A model generated the notes under the pieces. It saw only the letters and a list, made by a program, of their open reading frames with translations. It made no database searches and had not been told where the DNA came from. This document shows, piece by piece, positions 1 to 9,739 of a stretch of DNA of 64,000 nt. This stretch comes from Halorhabdus tiamatea SARL4B (GTDB lineage Archaea > Halobacteriota > Halobacteria > Halobacteriales > Haloarculaceae), in the NCBI RefSeq assembly GCF_000470655.1, contig NC_021921.1, positions 2,480,001-2,544,000 of the forward strand, written 5' to 3'. Both the position numbers and the translations under genes were made by a program. Each line of letters starts with the position of its first letter. The first letter of the stretch is position 1.

Positions 1-2
1 AC

Positions 3-608
3 GTCCCTATCGAGTACGGCGAGATCGTCAGCCACGACGTCGAGCGCGCGATCGCGAACGTCGCCGACGTCCACGGCTACGACCTGGTCGTCGTCGACGA
101 GTCCGGCCCCACGTTCACCGAGGGGCTCTCCGACGTGATCATGGGTCCGAACCGGTCCTTCGACGTGCTCGGGGTCGACGCCGGGCGTCTGGACGACAGC
201 GACCGTCTCGCCCTGGTCGACGACGGCGGACCGTTCGACCCGCTGAAGGTCCGAATCGCGAACGCCCTGGCGATCGACCGTGACGCTACCGTCGAATTCG
301 TCCACGGGATCGCACCGGACGCGACTGACGAACGCCAGACGTCCATCGAGGAATACCACGCCGAACTCGCGGACCTCTGTGCCGTCCCGACCGAGTCGGT
401 CATCGTCGAGAGCGACGACGACGCGGCGGCACTGAGTCGCGTAGCGCGGGACGCCGATCTGACCGTGGTCGCGGACGCCGGCGGTGCGATCCTCCGTGAC
501 GGTCCCGGCGACGAGATCGCAAAGCAGGGTGGCGCGCTCGTGTTGCATCCCGGCGGCAACGGAGAACCCGGGCTGTTGGGTCGAGTCCTCGAGCGGTTCG
601 TCTACTGA
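3..608 (+). CDS. C-terminal part of a UspA-domain protein (5' end outside window)
   Basis: The frame is open from the first bases, so the gene begins upstream. The visible 201 residues look like the end of one universal-stress (UspA-like) domain followed by a second one. The first ends with a stretch like 'HDVERAIANVADVHGYDLVV'. The second ends with an 'ADLTVVADAGG...' strand and a short tail. In haloarchaea such paired Usp domains are often the cytoplasmic tail of APC-type amino-acid permeases, but no membrane segment is visible here, so that is inference. The nucleotide-binding glycine motif of classic UspA is degenerate. The gene converges on topA with a 31-base gap. Confidence 0.6.
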   Translation, partial: VPIEYGEIVSHDVERAIANVADVHGYDLVVVDESGPTFTEGLSDVIMGPNRSFDVLGVDAGRLDDSDRLALVDDGGPFDPLKVRIANALAIDRDATVEFVHGIAPDATDERQTSIEEYHAELADLCAVPTESVIVESDDDAAALSRVARDADLTVVADAGGAILRDGPGDEIAKQGGALVLHPGGNGEPGLLGRVLERFVY

Positions 609-639
609 TCGCGACCGCTCTTGCTCCCGTCGAGGGACG

Positions 640-3174
640 TCAGGCAGCGATCTCCTCTTGCCACTCGCGGATTCGATCAGCACTGACCCCCTGTACCTCA
701 CCCGCGACCGCGTCCGGGTCGACGTCCCTGAGGTCGCCGGGGGCCCCAACACCCGCGTCCTGCAGTTTCTCGGCGGTCGCTGGACCGACCCCGTCGAGAT
801 CTTCCAAGTCCTCGACAGCGTTGCGCGCCTGGAACTCCTCGTAGTTGCAGATCGGACAGCCCAGCTCCCAGGGCTCGTCGTCCCCGTCGTCGTGGATCTC
901 GATGTGTGGCAGATCGTGCTCCTCACACCGCTGGTCGGTCACGACGATCTCGCCGCGGCGGGGCAGCGGCAGCGAGTAGTCACACTCGGGATAGCGCGTA
1001 CAGCCGACCAGCCGCGAGCCCGATCGGAGGTGTTTGATCGCGAGTTCGCCGCCTCCCCCTTCGGCGGCTTCGCCGCCTTCGTTTCGCTGCCCCTCCGGCG
1101 CAGCGCTGTCGCCACATTCAGGACAGTCACCGATCACTCGGTCCTCGCTCTCGTCGGCCTCCTCGGCTTTGCAGCGCGGACACCCGTGGACGAACGTGTC
1201 TCTCCCGGCGAGCATCTTGACTTCTCGAAGGTCGTGGTCCTCGCAGGTGTCGTCCATCACCTGTGGCTCGCCGGTGCTCGGCAGCGGGAGTGTAAACCGA
1301 CACTCGGGAAAGCCGTCACAGCCGACGAAGTACGAGCCCTGTCGACTCCGGCGGATCAACAGGTCCTCGCCACACTCCGGGCAGGGACCGAGCGTCCGAT
1401 CGGCTTTCAGGGACTTCTGGAGGAACTCGCCGATCTCCTCGCGCGATTCGCGCAGTTCCTCGAAGATCTCGCCGAGCATCTCCCGGGATTCCGCGGTCAC
1501 CTCCTCCAGAGTCGCCTCGCCCTCGGCGATGGCCGTCATGTCGGCCTCCAGTTGGGCGGTCATTTCCTCGCTGACGACGTGATCGGCGTACTCCTCGGCG
1601 GCCGTGACGACGGCCTCGGCGAGTTTCGTGGGCCGGGGCGGGTCGTCCTCGACGTAGCCCCGATCGTAGAGTTTCTCGACGATGTTGTGTCGCGTGGCCT
1701 TCGTCCCGATGCCCATCTGCTCCATGTGCTGGATGAGCCGTGACTGGCCGTACCGGCGTGGTGGCTGGGTCTGCTTGGCCTCGAGTTCGACGTCGTCGAT
1801 CGACAGCTCCTCTCCTTCCTCGACAGCGGGAACGACAGTTTCGCCGGCCGAAGAGTAGGGGTAGACCGCGTGGTATCCCTCCTCCAGCAAGCGTTTGCCG
1901 TTGGCCTTCAGCGACCGCCCCGCCGCCTCGGCGACGACCCGCAGGTGAGCCCAGGTCGCCGGCTCGGCCACCGTCGCGAAGAACCGACGCACCACGAGCT
2001 CGTAGATCTCCCAGGCGTCCGCGCCGATCTCGTCGCGATCCGGCAGCTCGCCGGTGGGATGGATCGGTGGGTGGTCAGTCGACTCGTTATCGCCGCGCGT
2101 CGGCTCGATCTCCTCCTGGGCGAGCAAGGACTCGGCGTCGTCGCCGAACTCGTAACTGCCTTCGAAGGCACCGAGCAGTTCCGCGGGGTCGAGATCCTCG
2201 GGATAGACGGTGTTGTCCGTCCGCGGGTATGTCAGGTAGCCGTCGGTGTACAGTTCCTCGGCCAGCGACATCGCGCGCTGGGCGGAGTAGCCGAGCGAAC
2301 TCGCCGCGGAGATGAACGCAGTCGTGTTGAACGGCGCGGGCGGGTCGTCGGTCCGCGTTCGCCGCCGAACTTCGGTGACGGTGGCCGTCCCGGATTCGGC
2401 GAGGTCCGCGTAGGCAGCCTCGGCGGCTGACTCTTCCCAGACCCGCTCGGCCTCACTGCCGTCGTCGTCGTAGAAGTACTGGGCCTCGAAGCCCTGGCCG
2501 TCCTTCGCGAGGTCGGCCACGATCTCCCAGTAGTCCTCCGGGTCGAACGCCTGGATCTCGCGTTCGCGGTCGACGATCAGCTTCAGTGTCGGGCTCTGGA
2601 CCCGGCCGACGGAGATAAAGTCGTTACCGAGCTGTTTGGCGGAAAGCGAGAGGAAGCGGGTCAGCGCCGCGCCCCAGATCAGATCGACGATCTGGCGTGC
2701 TTCACCCGCGGCGGCGAGGTCGAAGTCGATCTCGTCGGGGTTCTCGAAGGCCTTCTGCACTTCTCGGTCGGTGATCGAGGAGAACCGGACGCGTTCGACC
2801 GGCGCGTCGGTCTCCTCGCGGATCAACTCGTAGGCCTCCTTGCCGATGAGTTCGCCCTCGCGGTCGTAGTCTGTCGCAATCACGACCTCGTCGGCTTTGC
2901 GGGCGAGGCTGTGCAGTGTCGCGACGATGTTCTCCCGCGTGGGTTGGGTGACCACGTCGGCGTCGATCAACTCGATGGGTTCGACGTCGCGCCACTCGGA
3001 GTATTCCGGCGGGAAGTCCAGACCGACGACGTGCCCCGAGAGGCCGACGACCCGCTGGCCACCCCACCGGTAGACGTTGACGCCGTTCCGTCGCTCCGCG
3101 CTCGCCGAATCGCCGCTCAATATCTCGGCGATCCGCCGGGCGGCGTTGTCCTTCTCGGTGACGATCAGGCGCAT
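640..3174 (-). CDS. topA: DNA topoisomerase I (type IA)
   Basis: This 844-residue enzyme relaxes negative supercoils by passing a strand through a transient single-strand break. The N-terminal Toprim domain begins MRLIVTEKDNAARRIAEIL and carries the acidic triad DYDREGE (D102, D104, E106). The active-site tyrosine is Y316 in GYLTYPRTD. The C-terminal half holds several four-cysteine zinc ribbons (CPECGEDLL, CPRCKAEE, CPECGDSA, CPICNYEE). It ends in a helix-hairpin-helix-like segment (LDGVGPATAEKLQDAGV) like those used for DNA binding. Length and order match archaeal TopA. The ATG at 3174 is kept because the Toprim strand starts immediately. Confidence 0.96.
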   Translation of the reverse strand: MRLIVTEKDNAARRIAEILSGDSASAERRNGVNVYRWGGQRVVGLSGHVVGLDFPPEYSEWRDVEPIELIDADVVTQPTRENIVATLHSLARKADEVVIATDYDREGELIGKEAYELIREETDAPVERVRFSSITDREVQKAFENPDEIDFDLAAAGEARQIVDLIWGAALTRFLSLSAKQLGNDFISVGRVQSPTLKLIVDREREIQAFDPEDYWEIVADLAKDGQGFEAQYFYDDDGSEAERVWEESAAEAAYADLAESGTATVTEVRRRTRTDDPPAPFNTTAFISAASSLGYSAQRAMSLAEELYTDGYLTYPRTDNTVYPEDLDPAELLGAFEGSYEFGDDAESLLAQEEIEPTRGDNESTDHPPIHPTGELPDRDEIGADAWEIYELVVRRFFATVAEPATWAHLRVVAEAAGRSLKANGKRLLEEGYHAVYPYSSAGETVVPAVEEGEELSIDDVELEAKQTQPPRRYGQSRLIQHMEQMGIGTKATRHNIVEKLYDRGYVEDDPPRPTKLAEAVVTAAEEYADHVVSEEMTAQLEADMTAIAEGEATLEEVTAESREMLGEIFEELRESREEIGEFLQKSLKADRTLGPCPECGEDLLIRRSRQGSYFVGCDGFPECRFTLPLPSTGEPQVMDDTCEDHDLREVKMLAGRDTFVHGCPRCKAEEADESEDRVIGDCPECGDSAAPEGQRNEGGEAAEGGGGELAIKHLRSGSRLVGCTRYPECDYSLPLPRRGEIVVTDQRCEEHDLPHIEIHDDGDDEPWELGCPICNYEEFQARNAVEDLEDLDGVGPATAEKLQDAGVGAPGDLRDVDPDAVAGEVQGVSADRIREWQEEIAA

Positions 3175-3353
3175 ACCCGATCACCACCGACGGATTGGGA
3201 ACTCATTGTCCCCTGCTACGCGGAGAGCGTCTCATATGTCTTTCGGCGCGAAAATCGCAAGACGGAAGCGGGGCAAGACGCGCACGCGTCGCCCGTACGT
3301 GCTCGTGTCGTAGACGCGTCGGCAGCAGTCGTTGAATCGCATGGCCCGTCGCA

Positions 3354-3521
3354 TCACTCCCCGATATCGTCCGCACTCATCCCTCGCCGAATGGCGTTTC
3401 TGTGTTTCCTGGCGATCGGCACGGCATCCTCATCGAGTGAGACGGTTCTCTCACGTCCGGGACTCGTGTTTGCGACGAGCCTGTCCATCCGCTCGATGAT
3501 CTCGTCAGGTACGGTTGTCAT
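3354..3521 (-). CDS. Small acidic/basic hypothetical protein (55 aa)
   Basis: A 55-codon frame starts MTTVPDEIIERMDRLVANTS and ends RRGMSADDIGE-stop. It lies in the 430-base gap between topA and the next gene. Third positions are mostly G or C, as in nearby genes, and the product is helical with balanced charge. No domain is recognised. It could be a small regulator or the remnant of a larger gene. The rest of the gap (3175-3353 and 3522-3607) shows no other convincing feature; AT-rich sequence around 3540-3590 may be the promoter of one or both flanking genes. Confidence 0.4.
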   Translation of the reverse strand: MTTVPDEIIERMDRLVANTSPGRERTVSLDEDAVPIARKHRNAIRRGMSADDIGE

Positions 3522-3607
3522 TTCCTCTCGCTTCTATCGCATGTCTATTCAATCTGACGTAATATTCGAGCAATAAGTCTATCCGCCTGGGGATCCAACA
3601 GTTAGGA

Positions 3608-4207
3608 ATGGCAGACGACAAACGAGGCCGGGACAAACAGGCCCACGACGAGGAGCGACGACAGCGCGAGCGCGACCTCGAAACGGCACTGGAACGTGGT
3701 GACGAAGCCGAACCGCCGATCCCCGCGACCGAACTCGGTGAACTGGAGGACGAACTCGAAACGCTGTCGTTCCCGACGACCGCGGCCGACGTGGTCGAGA
3801 CGGTCGGCGACCGCGAGATCGAATCGCCGGACGGTACATATCGGCTCGAAGAACTGCTGCCCGAGACGGATGCCGAGATATTCGACTCTCCGGCGGCGGT
3901 CAGCGTCCAGGTCCAGCGGCCGACCGTCGCCGCCGCGATGAAGCGCATCATCGAAGCGAGTGACGTACTCCAGGACGCCGATTTCGGTGGCTCTCGCCGC
4001 GATGCGTATAAAAAGACCCTCGAGGCACTCGCGGCGATCGAGGCGGACGACGACGACGAAGGGATCGACGTCATCACCGATTGGATCGTCGAGCGAATCG
4101 ACGAGAAAGGTAAACTCCCTGGCTCCCGGGCGGTTCGCCGGGAAGCCGCGAAGTTCTGTCGATCCAACGGCTACGAGGTCCGCGTCGACGAGTGGCTCGG
4201 GATCTGA
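3608..4207 (+). CDS. Conserved haloarchaeal hypothetical protein (DUF5789-like)
   Basis: The product has 199 residues. It starts with a highly charged helix (MADDKRGRDKQAHDEERRQR). A central segment (ELEDELETLSFPTTAADVVE, then GDREIESPDGTYRLEELLP) resembles the haloarchaeal DUF5789 family. The second half has a helical region ending in a basic segment (GSRAVRREAAKFCRSNGYEV). There is no signal peptide or membrane helix, so it should be cytoplasmic. The function is unknown. It converges on gatB with only 9 bases between stop codons. The family assignment is from memory of the sequence pattern. Confidence 0.75.
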   Translation: MADDKRGRDKQAHDEERRQRERDLETALERGDEAEPPIPATELGELEDELETLSFPTTAADVVETVGDREIESPDGTYRLEELLPETDAEIFDSPAAVSVQVQRPTVAAAMKRIIEASDVLQDADFGGSRRDAYKKTLEALAAIEADDDDEGIDVITDWIVERIDEKGKLPGSRAVRREAAKFCRSNGYEVRVDEWLGI

Positions 4208-4216
4208 TCCGCAATT

Positions 4217-5704
4217 CTACTCCTCTAGCTCGGCCCGCAGCAACTGATTGACGTCACCGGGATCGGCCGATCCACCCGTCTTCTGCATTACCTGGCCGAC
4301 GAGGAAGTTGATCGCGCCGCCTTCGCCCTCGTGGTAATCGTCGACGGCGTCGGGGTTCTCCTCGATGGCTTCCTCGACAGCACTCTGGAGTTCGTCGCCG
4401 CCGGTCTTGCCCAGCCCTTCGCGCTCGACGACCGTGTCCGGGTCCGTCCCGTCGTCGAGCATCCCGCGGAGGACCGTCTCGCGGGCGTTCTTGGCCGTGA
4501 TCTCTTCAGTCGCGACGAGTTCGACGAGGCGTTCGATCTCGTCGAACCGGTCGGTCACGTCGGTGATCGCCATGTCGCGGTAGTTGAGTTCCCCCAGGAG
4601 CTCGTCTGCGACCCACGTCGCCACGAGGTCGGGGTCGAACTCGGCAGCCAGGTCTTCATAGAAGTCCGCCACTTGCTTGGTGGTGGTGAGCTTCGAAGCG
4701 GCCTCCTCGTCGAGCCCGTACTCCTCACCGAAGCGCTCCCGGCGGGCGTCCGGGAGTTCCGGGATCGACAGTTCCGCTTTCCAGTGGCTAACCTCCAGCG
4801 GCGGGAGATCGGCCTCCCGGAAGTACCGGTAGTCCTTCTCCTCTTCCTTCGAGCGCATCGAAACGGTGATCCCCCTCGACTCGTCCCAGTGTCGGGTCTC
4901 CTGTTCGACCTCGCGGCCGCGCTCGACGGCGTTTTTCTGTCGCTGGGCCTCGTAGGCGAGGGCCTTCTCTGCGCCCTTGTGACTGGAGATGTTCTTGACC
5001 TCCGTGCGGTTGGCGTCGGCCAGGACGGCGTCGTCGATCTCTCCGCGGTCGCCGACCTCGCTTGCGTCGACCAGCGAGAGGTTGGCGTCGATCCGGAGCG
5101 AGCCGTCCCGCGTCGCGTCGAAGACGCCCAGGTATTCCAGGACCTCTTCGAGTTTGGCGAGGAAGGCCCGGACCTCGCTCGCGTCCCGGAAGTCCGGTTC
5201 GGTGACGACCTCCATCAGCGGGACGCCGGCGCGGTTGTAGTCCACCAGGGTGTAGTCGGCGGTGTCGATGTTCCCGCCGGCGTGCTGGAGGCTGCCCGGG
5301 TCCTCTTCGAGGTGAGCGCGCTCGATCCCGACCGTCCGGCGCTCGCCTTCGACACTGAATTCCAGCTCGCCGTCCTGACAGATCGGCGCGTCGTACTGGC
5401 TGATCTGGAAGTTCTTCGGCAGGTCGGGGTAGTAGTAGTTCTTCCGGTGAAAGCGGGTTTGCTCGGGAATGTCGGCGTCGATGGCCTTCCCAACCCTGAC
5501 GGCGGCCTCGACGGCCCCCTCGTTAAGTACCGGCAACGATCCGGGGAGGCCGAGACACACCGGGCAGGTGTGCGTGTTCGGCTCGGCGTCTTCGAGATCA
5601 GTCGAACAGCCACAGAAGATCTTCGTCGCGGTTTCGAGCTGGACGTGGACTTCCAGCCCGATCACGACGGCGAGATCGCGCTCTTGGATGGCTTGAGCGG
5701 TCAT
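4217..5704 (-). CDS. gatB: Asp-tRNA(Asn)/Glu-tRNA(Gln) amidotransferase subunit B
   Basis: This 495-residue subunit of GatCAB binds mischarged Glu-tRNA(Gln) or Asp-tRNA(Asn) and carries the kinase and transamidation steps with GatA. The N-terminal catalytic cradle begins VVIGLEVHVQLETATKIFCG and has the cysteines CGCS and CPVCLGLPG. The motif HRKNYYYPDLPKNFQISQYD is typical. The C-terminal GatB/YqeY tRNA-binding domain runs from about residue 345 to the end (FLVGQVMQKTGG). The start MTAQAIQERD at 5704 was chosen because the open frame upstream encodes unrelated, non-conserved sequence and overlaps divergent genes. gatA and gatC are not adjacent. Confidence 0.96.
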   Translation of the reverse strand: MTAQAIQERDLAVVIGLEVHVQLETATKIFCGCSTDLEDAEPNTHTCPVCLGLPGSLPVLNEGAVEAAVRVGKAIDADIPEQTRFHRKNYYYPDLPKNFQISQYDAPICQDGELEFSVEGERRTVGIERAHLEEDPGSLQHAGGNIDTADYTLVDYNRAGVPLMEVVTEPDFRDASEVRAFLAKLEEVLEYLGVFDATRDGSLRIDANLSLVDASEVGDRGEIDDAVLADANRTEVKNISSHKGAEKALAYEAQRQKNAVERGREVEQETRHWDESRGITVSMRSKEEEKDYRYFREADLPPLEVSHWKAELSIPELPDARRERFGEEYGLDEEAASKLTTTKQVADFYEDLAAEFDPDLVATWVADELLGELNYRDMAITDVTDRFDEIERLVELVATEEITAKNARETVLRGMLDDGTDPDTVVEREGLGKTGGDELQSAVEEAIEENPDAVDDYHEGEGGAINFLVGQVMQKTGGSADPGDVNQLLRAELEE

Positions 5705-5848
5705 TATCCGAGTATCCGGCGCGCCGCGATTAAATCCCTCGGTCGCACTCGGATCGCGCTGTCGCGGCCGTCCCCAACCGGGAGACGTATCAGACAGAAT
5801 GTGAATGTCTGACGTAGGTTTAAGCAGGGCGAGACTGGCTTTGGAGGT

Positions 5849-6118
5849 ATGAGCGACAATCGCGTGGAGGAACTCGAAGCGAAAGTCCGCGATCTGGAAG
5901 CGACCGTCGAAGGCCTCACGGACGAACTCGTCGAGTCGAAAGTCCGGCTGCGCGAACTCGAGAACGCCGTCGACGACGAGCTCGGCTTCGAGAAACCGGT
6001 CACGATCGAGACTGACGTCGAAGACGAGACGGCATCGGCCTCGGCCGAAGCCACTAAATCCCAGGAGGTCGAGGACACGGACGACACGGAGACCGAATCG
6101 GACATCATCATCGCCTGA
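5849..6118 (+). CDS. Short coiled-coil protein upstream of smc
   Basis: The product has 89 residues. Its first half is a heptad-type coiled coil (NRVEELEAKVRDLEATVEG, then LTDELVESKVRLRELENAV). Its second half is acidic and low in complexity. There is no signal peptide. It lies 54 bases upstream of smc on the same strand, so co-transcription is likely. This neighbourhood suggests a chromosome-maintenance or regulatory role, but that is inference. The upstream sequence (around 5810-5825, gtaggtttaagca) could supply a TATA element for the smc operon. Confidence 0.8.
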   Translation: MSDNRVEELEAKVRDLEATVEGLTDELVESKVRLRELENAVDDELGFEKPVTIETDVEDETASASAEATKSQEVEDTDDTETESDIIIA

Positions 6119-6172
6119 CGGCCACCGGGTGCCCACGACCGTCGAGGCGAAACAGCCGTCGAACCCCACCAC

Positions 6173-9100
6173 ATGTACATCACAGAGGTCGTCCTCGACA
6201 ACTTCAAGAGCTTCGGACGAAAGACGCGCATCCCCTTCTACGAGGACTTCACGACGATCAGCGGCCCGAATGGCTCGGGCAAGTCCAACATCGTCGATGC
6301 GATCCTCTTCGCGCTCGGGCTCGCCCGCACCTCGGGGATCCGCGCCGAGAAGTTGACTGACCTCATCTACAATCCCGGCCATCAGGACGGCGAGTCGCCG
6401 GATCGTGAACGCGAGGCGAGCGTCGAGGTCGTGCTGGACAACGCTGATCGCACCCTTTCGCGGTCTCAGGTCGTCAGTGCTGCCGGTAGCGAGAACGTCG
6501 GCGACGTCGAGGAGATCACGATCAAACGTCGGGTCAAGGAGACCGACGACAACTACTACTCCTATTACTACATCAACGGTCGCTCGGTCAACCTCGGGGA
6601 CATCCAGGATCTGCTCGCCCAGGCCGGCGTCACGCCCGAGGGCTACAACGTCGTCATGCAGGGCGACGTCACCGAGATCATCAACATGACCGCGGGCGCT
6701 CGCCGGGAGATCATCGACGAGATCGCGGGCGTCGCGGAGTTCGATCAGAAGAAGGCCCAGGCCTTCGAGGAACTCGAGGTCGTCGAGGACCGGATCGAGG
6801 AGGCTGAACTCCGGATCGAGGAGAAGGAGACCCGCCTCGAACAGCTCGAAGACGAGCGCGAGACGGCCCTGGAGTACCAGAAACTCAGAGACGAGAAAGA
6901 GGAGTACGAGGCCTACCAGAAGGCCGCCGAACTCGAGGACAAGCGCGACGATCTCGACGCGGTCCGGGAAGAGATCGCCGATCTAGAGGAGACCCTCGAG
7001 CAGCGACGACGTGAACTCGACGAGCGTGAGGGCAAAGTCGTCAGATTGGAGGACGAACTTGCCGAGTTGAACGCCGAGATCGAACGCAAGGGCGAGGACG
7101 AGCAGCTCGCGCTCAAACGCGACATCGAGGAGATCAAAGGCGAGATCGCCAGGCTCGAGGACGCTATCGAGAGCGCCGAGGAGAAACGCGACGAGGCCGA
7201 AGCCAGGCGGCGCGAGGCGTTCGTCGAGATCGACCGCAAGCAGGAGACCATCGACGATCTGGCGGCCGACATTCGCGAGACAAAGGTCGAGAAGTCCTCC
7301 GTGAAAGCCGAGATCGACGACCTCGAGGTCGATCTCGCGGCCGTCGAGGAGGAGATCGAGGAAGTCGGCGCGGAATACGAGGAAGTCCGGGCGGAACTCG
7401 AAGACCAAAAGTCGAGCCTCGAAGAGGCCAAAGAGCGACGGAACGACCTGCAACGCGAGCAGGATCGCCTCCTCGACGAGGCGCGCCGTCGCTCGAACCA
7501 GCAACGTGACCTCGAATCGACCATCGAAGACCTCGAGGACTCGATCCCCGAACTCGACGCCGAGATCGACGACTTACAGGAGGAGCGCCGGAAAGCCGAG
7601 GCGAACCGTGAGACGATCACGGACGTCATCGACGACCTCGCGGCGGAGAAGCGCGATCTGCAGGCCGAAATCGAGGCGATCGACGACGATCTGGAGGCCG
7701 CCCGACAGGAGTACGCTGAACTCGAAGCCAGGGCCGCGGAGTCCGGCGACGCCTCCTACGGCCGGGCAGTCACGACAGTGCTGGACGGCGATCTCGACGG
7801 CGTGCACGGCACGGTCGGGCAACTCGGCGGCGTCGATCCGACCTACGCGACGGCGTGTGAGACCGCGGCCGGCGGACGACTCGCGAACGTCGTCGTCGAC
7901 GACGACGGCGTCGGCCAGCGGTGTATCGAGTATCTCAAGAACCGCAACGCCGGGCGGGCGACGTTCCTTCCGCTGACGGAAATGGACAATCGGTCACTGC
8001 CCTCGCTCCCCAGCCACGACGGCGTCGTCGACTTCGCGTACAATCTCGTGGACTTCGAGGCGGCGTATTCAGGCGTGTTCAGTTACGTCCTCGGAGACAC
8101 GCTTGTCGTCGAGGACATGGCCACGGCCCGTGAGCTGATGGGTCGGTATCGCTTGGTCACGCTCGACGGTGAACTCGTCGAGAAGAGCGGCGCGATGACG
8201 GGCGGTTCCTCCAGCGGCTCGCGCTATTCCTTCTCCGACAGCGAGGGCCAACTCCAGCGCGTCGCCGAACGCATCACCGAACTCGAAGACGAGCGCCAGG
8301 CGTACCGCGAGGAACTCGGCGACGTCGAGGAGCGACTCGAAGACGCCCGCGATCGCAAGTCCGAGGCCGCCGATCAGGTCCGGGAGATCCAGGCCGAGAT
8401 CGAGCGCCGCGAGCGCGAACGTGAGGAGACCGAGGAGCGTATCGAACAGCGTCGCGAGGAACTCGACGAGATCGAAGACGAACGCGAGGCCGTCTCCGCG
8501 GAGATGGACGAGATCGAGGCTGACATCGAGTCGGTCGAGAGCGAGATCGACGATCTGGAGGCGGAAATTGCTGGGTTGGAAGCCGAAATCGAGGATTCCC
8601 GGCTCCCGGAGTTGACCGACGAGGCCGAGTCGCTGGAGAGCGAGATCGACGAGCGCGAGGACGAACTCGACGATCTGGACGCGGCGCTGAACGAGCTCCA
8701 GCTCGAAAAACAGTACGCCGAGGACGCGATTGAGGATCTCCACGACGAGATCGAGACGGCACAGAACCGCAAGGCCGAACAGGCCGAGCGCATCGAGGAA
8801 CTCAACGAGCGCGTCGCCGAGGAGGAGTCGAAACTCGCCGACAAACAGGACGCCGTCGCCGAACTCGAAGCCGAACTCGCCGATCTCAAAGGGGATCGCG
8901 AGGACCTCCGGGCGGAACTCCAGGCTGCTCAGCAGGAACGCGACGAGCAGAAGGAGCGAGTCAACGAGATCGAGTCGAACGTCGACGGGAAACGCGAGAC
9001 CGAGTCCCGCCTGGAGTGGGAGATCGACGAACTCGAAGACGCCGTCGGCGAGTACGATCCCGAGGAGATCCCCAATCACCACACGGTCCAGACCCGGATC

Positions 9101-9739
9101 GGCCAACTCGAGGCGGAGATGGAACGACTCGAGCCGGTCAACATGCTCGCGATCGAGGAGTACGACGAGGTCGAGGCCGACCTCGCGGATCTAGAAGACA
9201 AGCGCGGGACACTCGTCGAGGAAGCGGAGGGGATCCGTGACCGGATCGACTCCTACGAGGCCAGAAAGAAGGAGACGTTCATGGAGGCCTTCGAGTCCAT
9301 CGACGCCCAGTTCCGGGACATCTTCGAGCGACTCTCCAACGGGACTGGTCGCCTCCACCTCGAAAACGAGGCCGATCCTTTCGAGGGTGGGCTGACGATG
9401 AAGGCCCAGCCCGGCGACAAGCCGATCCAGCGACTCGCGGCGATGAGCGGCGGCGAGAAGTCCCTGACGGCGCTCGCGTTCATCTTCGCGATCCAGCGAC
9501 ACAACCCGGCCCCGTTCTACGCGCTGGACGAGGTCGACGCGTTTCTCGACGCGGCCAACGCCGACCTCGTCGGCGAGATGGTCGACGAACTCGCGGGCGA
9601 GGCCCAGTTCGTCGTCGTCTCCCACCGCTCGGCGATGCTCGAGCGCTCAGAGCGCGCCATCGGCGTCACGATGCAGGGCGACAACGTGAGTAGCGTGACG
9701 GGGATCGATCTGACCGAGGAGGTGCCCGCGGATGACTGA
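6173..9739 (+). CDS. smc: Chromosome segregation protein SMC
   Basis: This 1188-residue structural maintenance of chromosomes ATPase folds back on a long antiparallel coiled coil and, as a dimer with kleisin, organises the chromosome. Walker A is GPNGSGKSN near residues 31-39. Two long coiled coils flank a hinge at about residues 520-680 (including GRATFLPLTEMDNRSL). The ABC signature LAAMSGGEKSLTALAF lies near residue 1090, followed by Walker B (FYALDEVDAFLD). Length is normal. scpA overlaps its stop codon by 8 bases, showing translational coupling with the kleisin partner. Confidence 0.97.
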   Translation: MYITEVVLDNFKSFGRKTRIPFYEDFTTISGPNGSGKSNIVDAILFALGLARTSGIRAEKLTDLIYNPGHQDGESPDREREASVEVVLDNADRTLSRSQVVSAAGSENVGDVEEITIKRRVKETDDNYYSYYYINGRSVNLGDIQDLLAQAGVTPEGYNVVMQGDVTEIINMTAGARREIIDEIAGVAEFDQKKAQAFEELEVVEDRIEEAELRIEEKETRLEQLEDERETALEYQKLRDEKEEYEAYQKAAELEDKRDDLDAVREEIADLEETLEQRRRELDEREGKVVRLEDELAELNAEIERKGEDEQLALKRDIEEIKGEIARLEDAIESAEEKRDEAEARRREAFVEIDRKQETIDDLAADIRETKVEKSSVKAEIDDLEVDLAAVEEEIEEVGAEYEEVRAELEDQKSSLEEAKERRNDLQREQDRLLDEARRRSNQQRDLESTIEDLEDSIPELDAEIDDLQEERRKAEANRETITDVIDDLAAEKRDLQAEIEAIDDDLEAARQEYAELEARAAESGDASYGRAVTTVLDGDLDGVHGTVGQLGGVDPTYATACETAAGGRLANVVVDDDGVGQRCIEYLKNRNAGRATFLPLTEMDNRSLPSLPSHDGVVDFAYNLVDFEAAYSGVFSYVLGDTLVVEDMATARELMGRYRLVTLDGELVEKSGAMTGGSSSGSRYSFSDSEGQLQRVAERITELEDERQAYREELGDVEERLEDARDRKSEAADQVREIQAEIERREREREETEERIEQRREELDEIEDEREAVSAEMDEIEADIESVESEIDDLEAEIAGLEAEIEDSRLPELTDEAESLESEIDEREDELDDLDAALNELQLEKQYAEDAIEDLHDEIETAQNRKAEQAERIEELNERVAEEESKLADKQDAVAELEAELADLKGDREDLRAELQAAQQERDEQKERVNEIESNVDGKRETESRLEWEIDELEDAVGEYDPEEIPNHHTVQTRIGQLEAEMERLEPVNMLAIEEYDEVEADLADLEDKRGTLVEEAEGIRDRIDSYEARKKETFMEAFESIDAQFRDIFERLSNGTGRLHLENEADPFEGGLTMKAQPGDKPIQRLAAMSGGEKSLTALAFIFAIQRHNPAPFYALDEVDAFLDAANADLVGEMVDELAGEAQFVVVSHRSAMLERSERAIGVTMQGDNVSSVTGIDLTEEVPADD

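Noticed and set aside
3236-3313. A 25-residue basic peptide frame upstream of topA (GAKIARRKRGKTRTRRPYV)
   Set aside because: Too short, no promoter or ribosome-binding site, and no known family.
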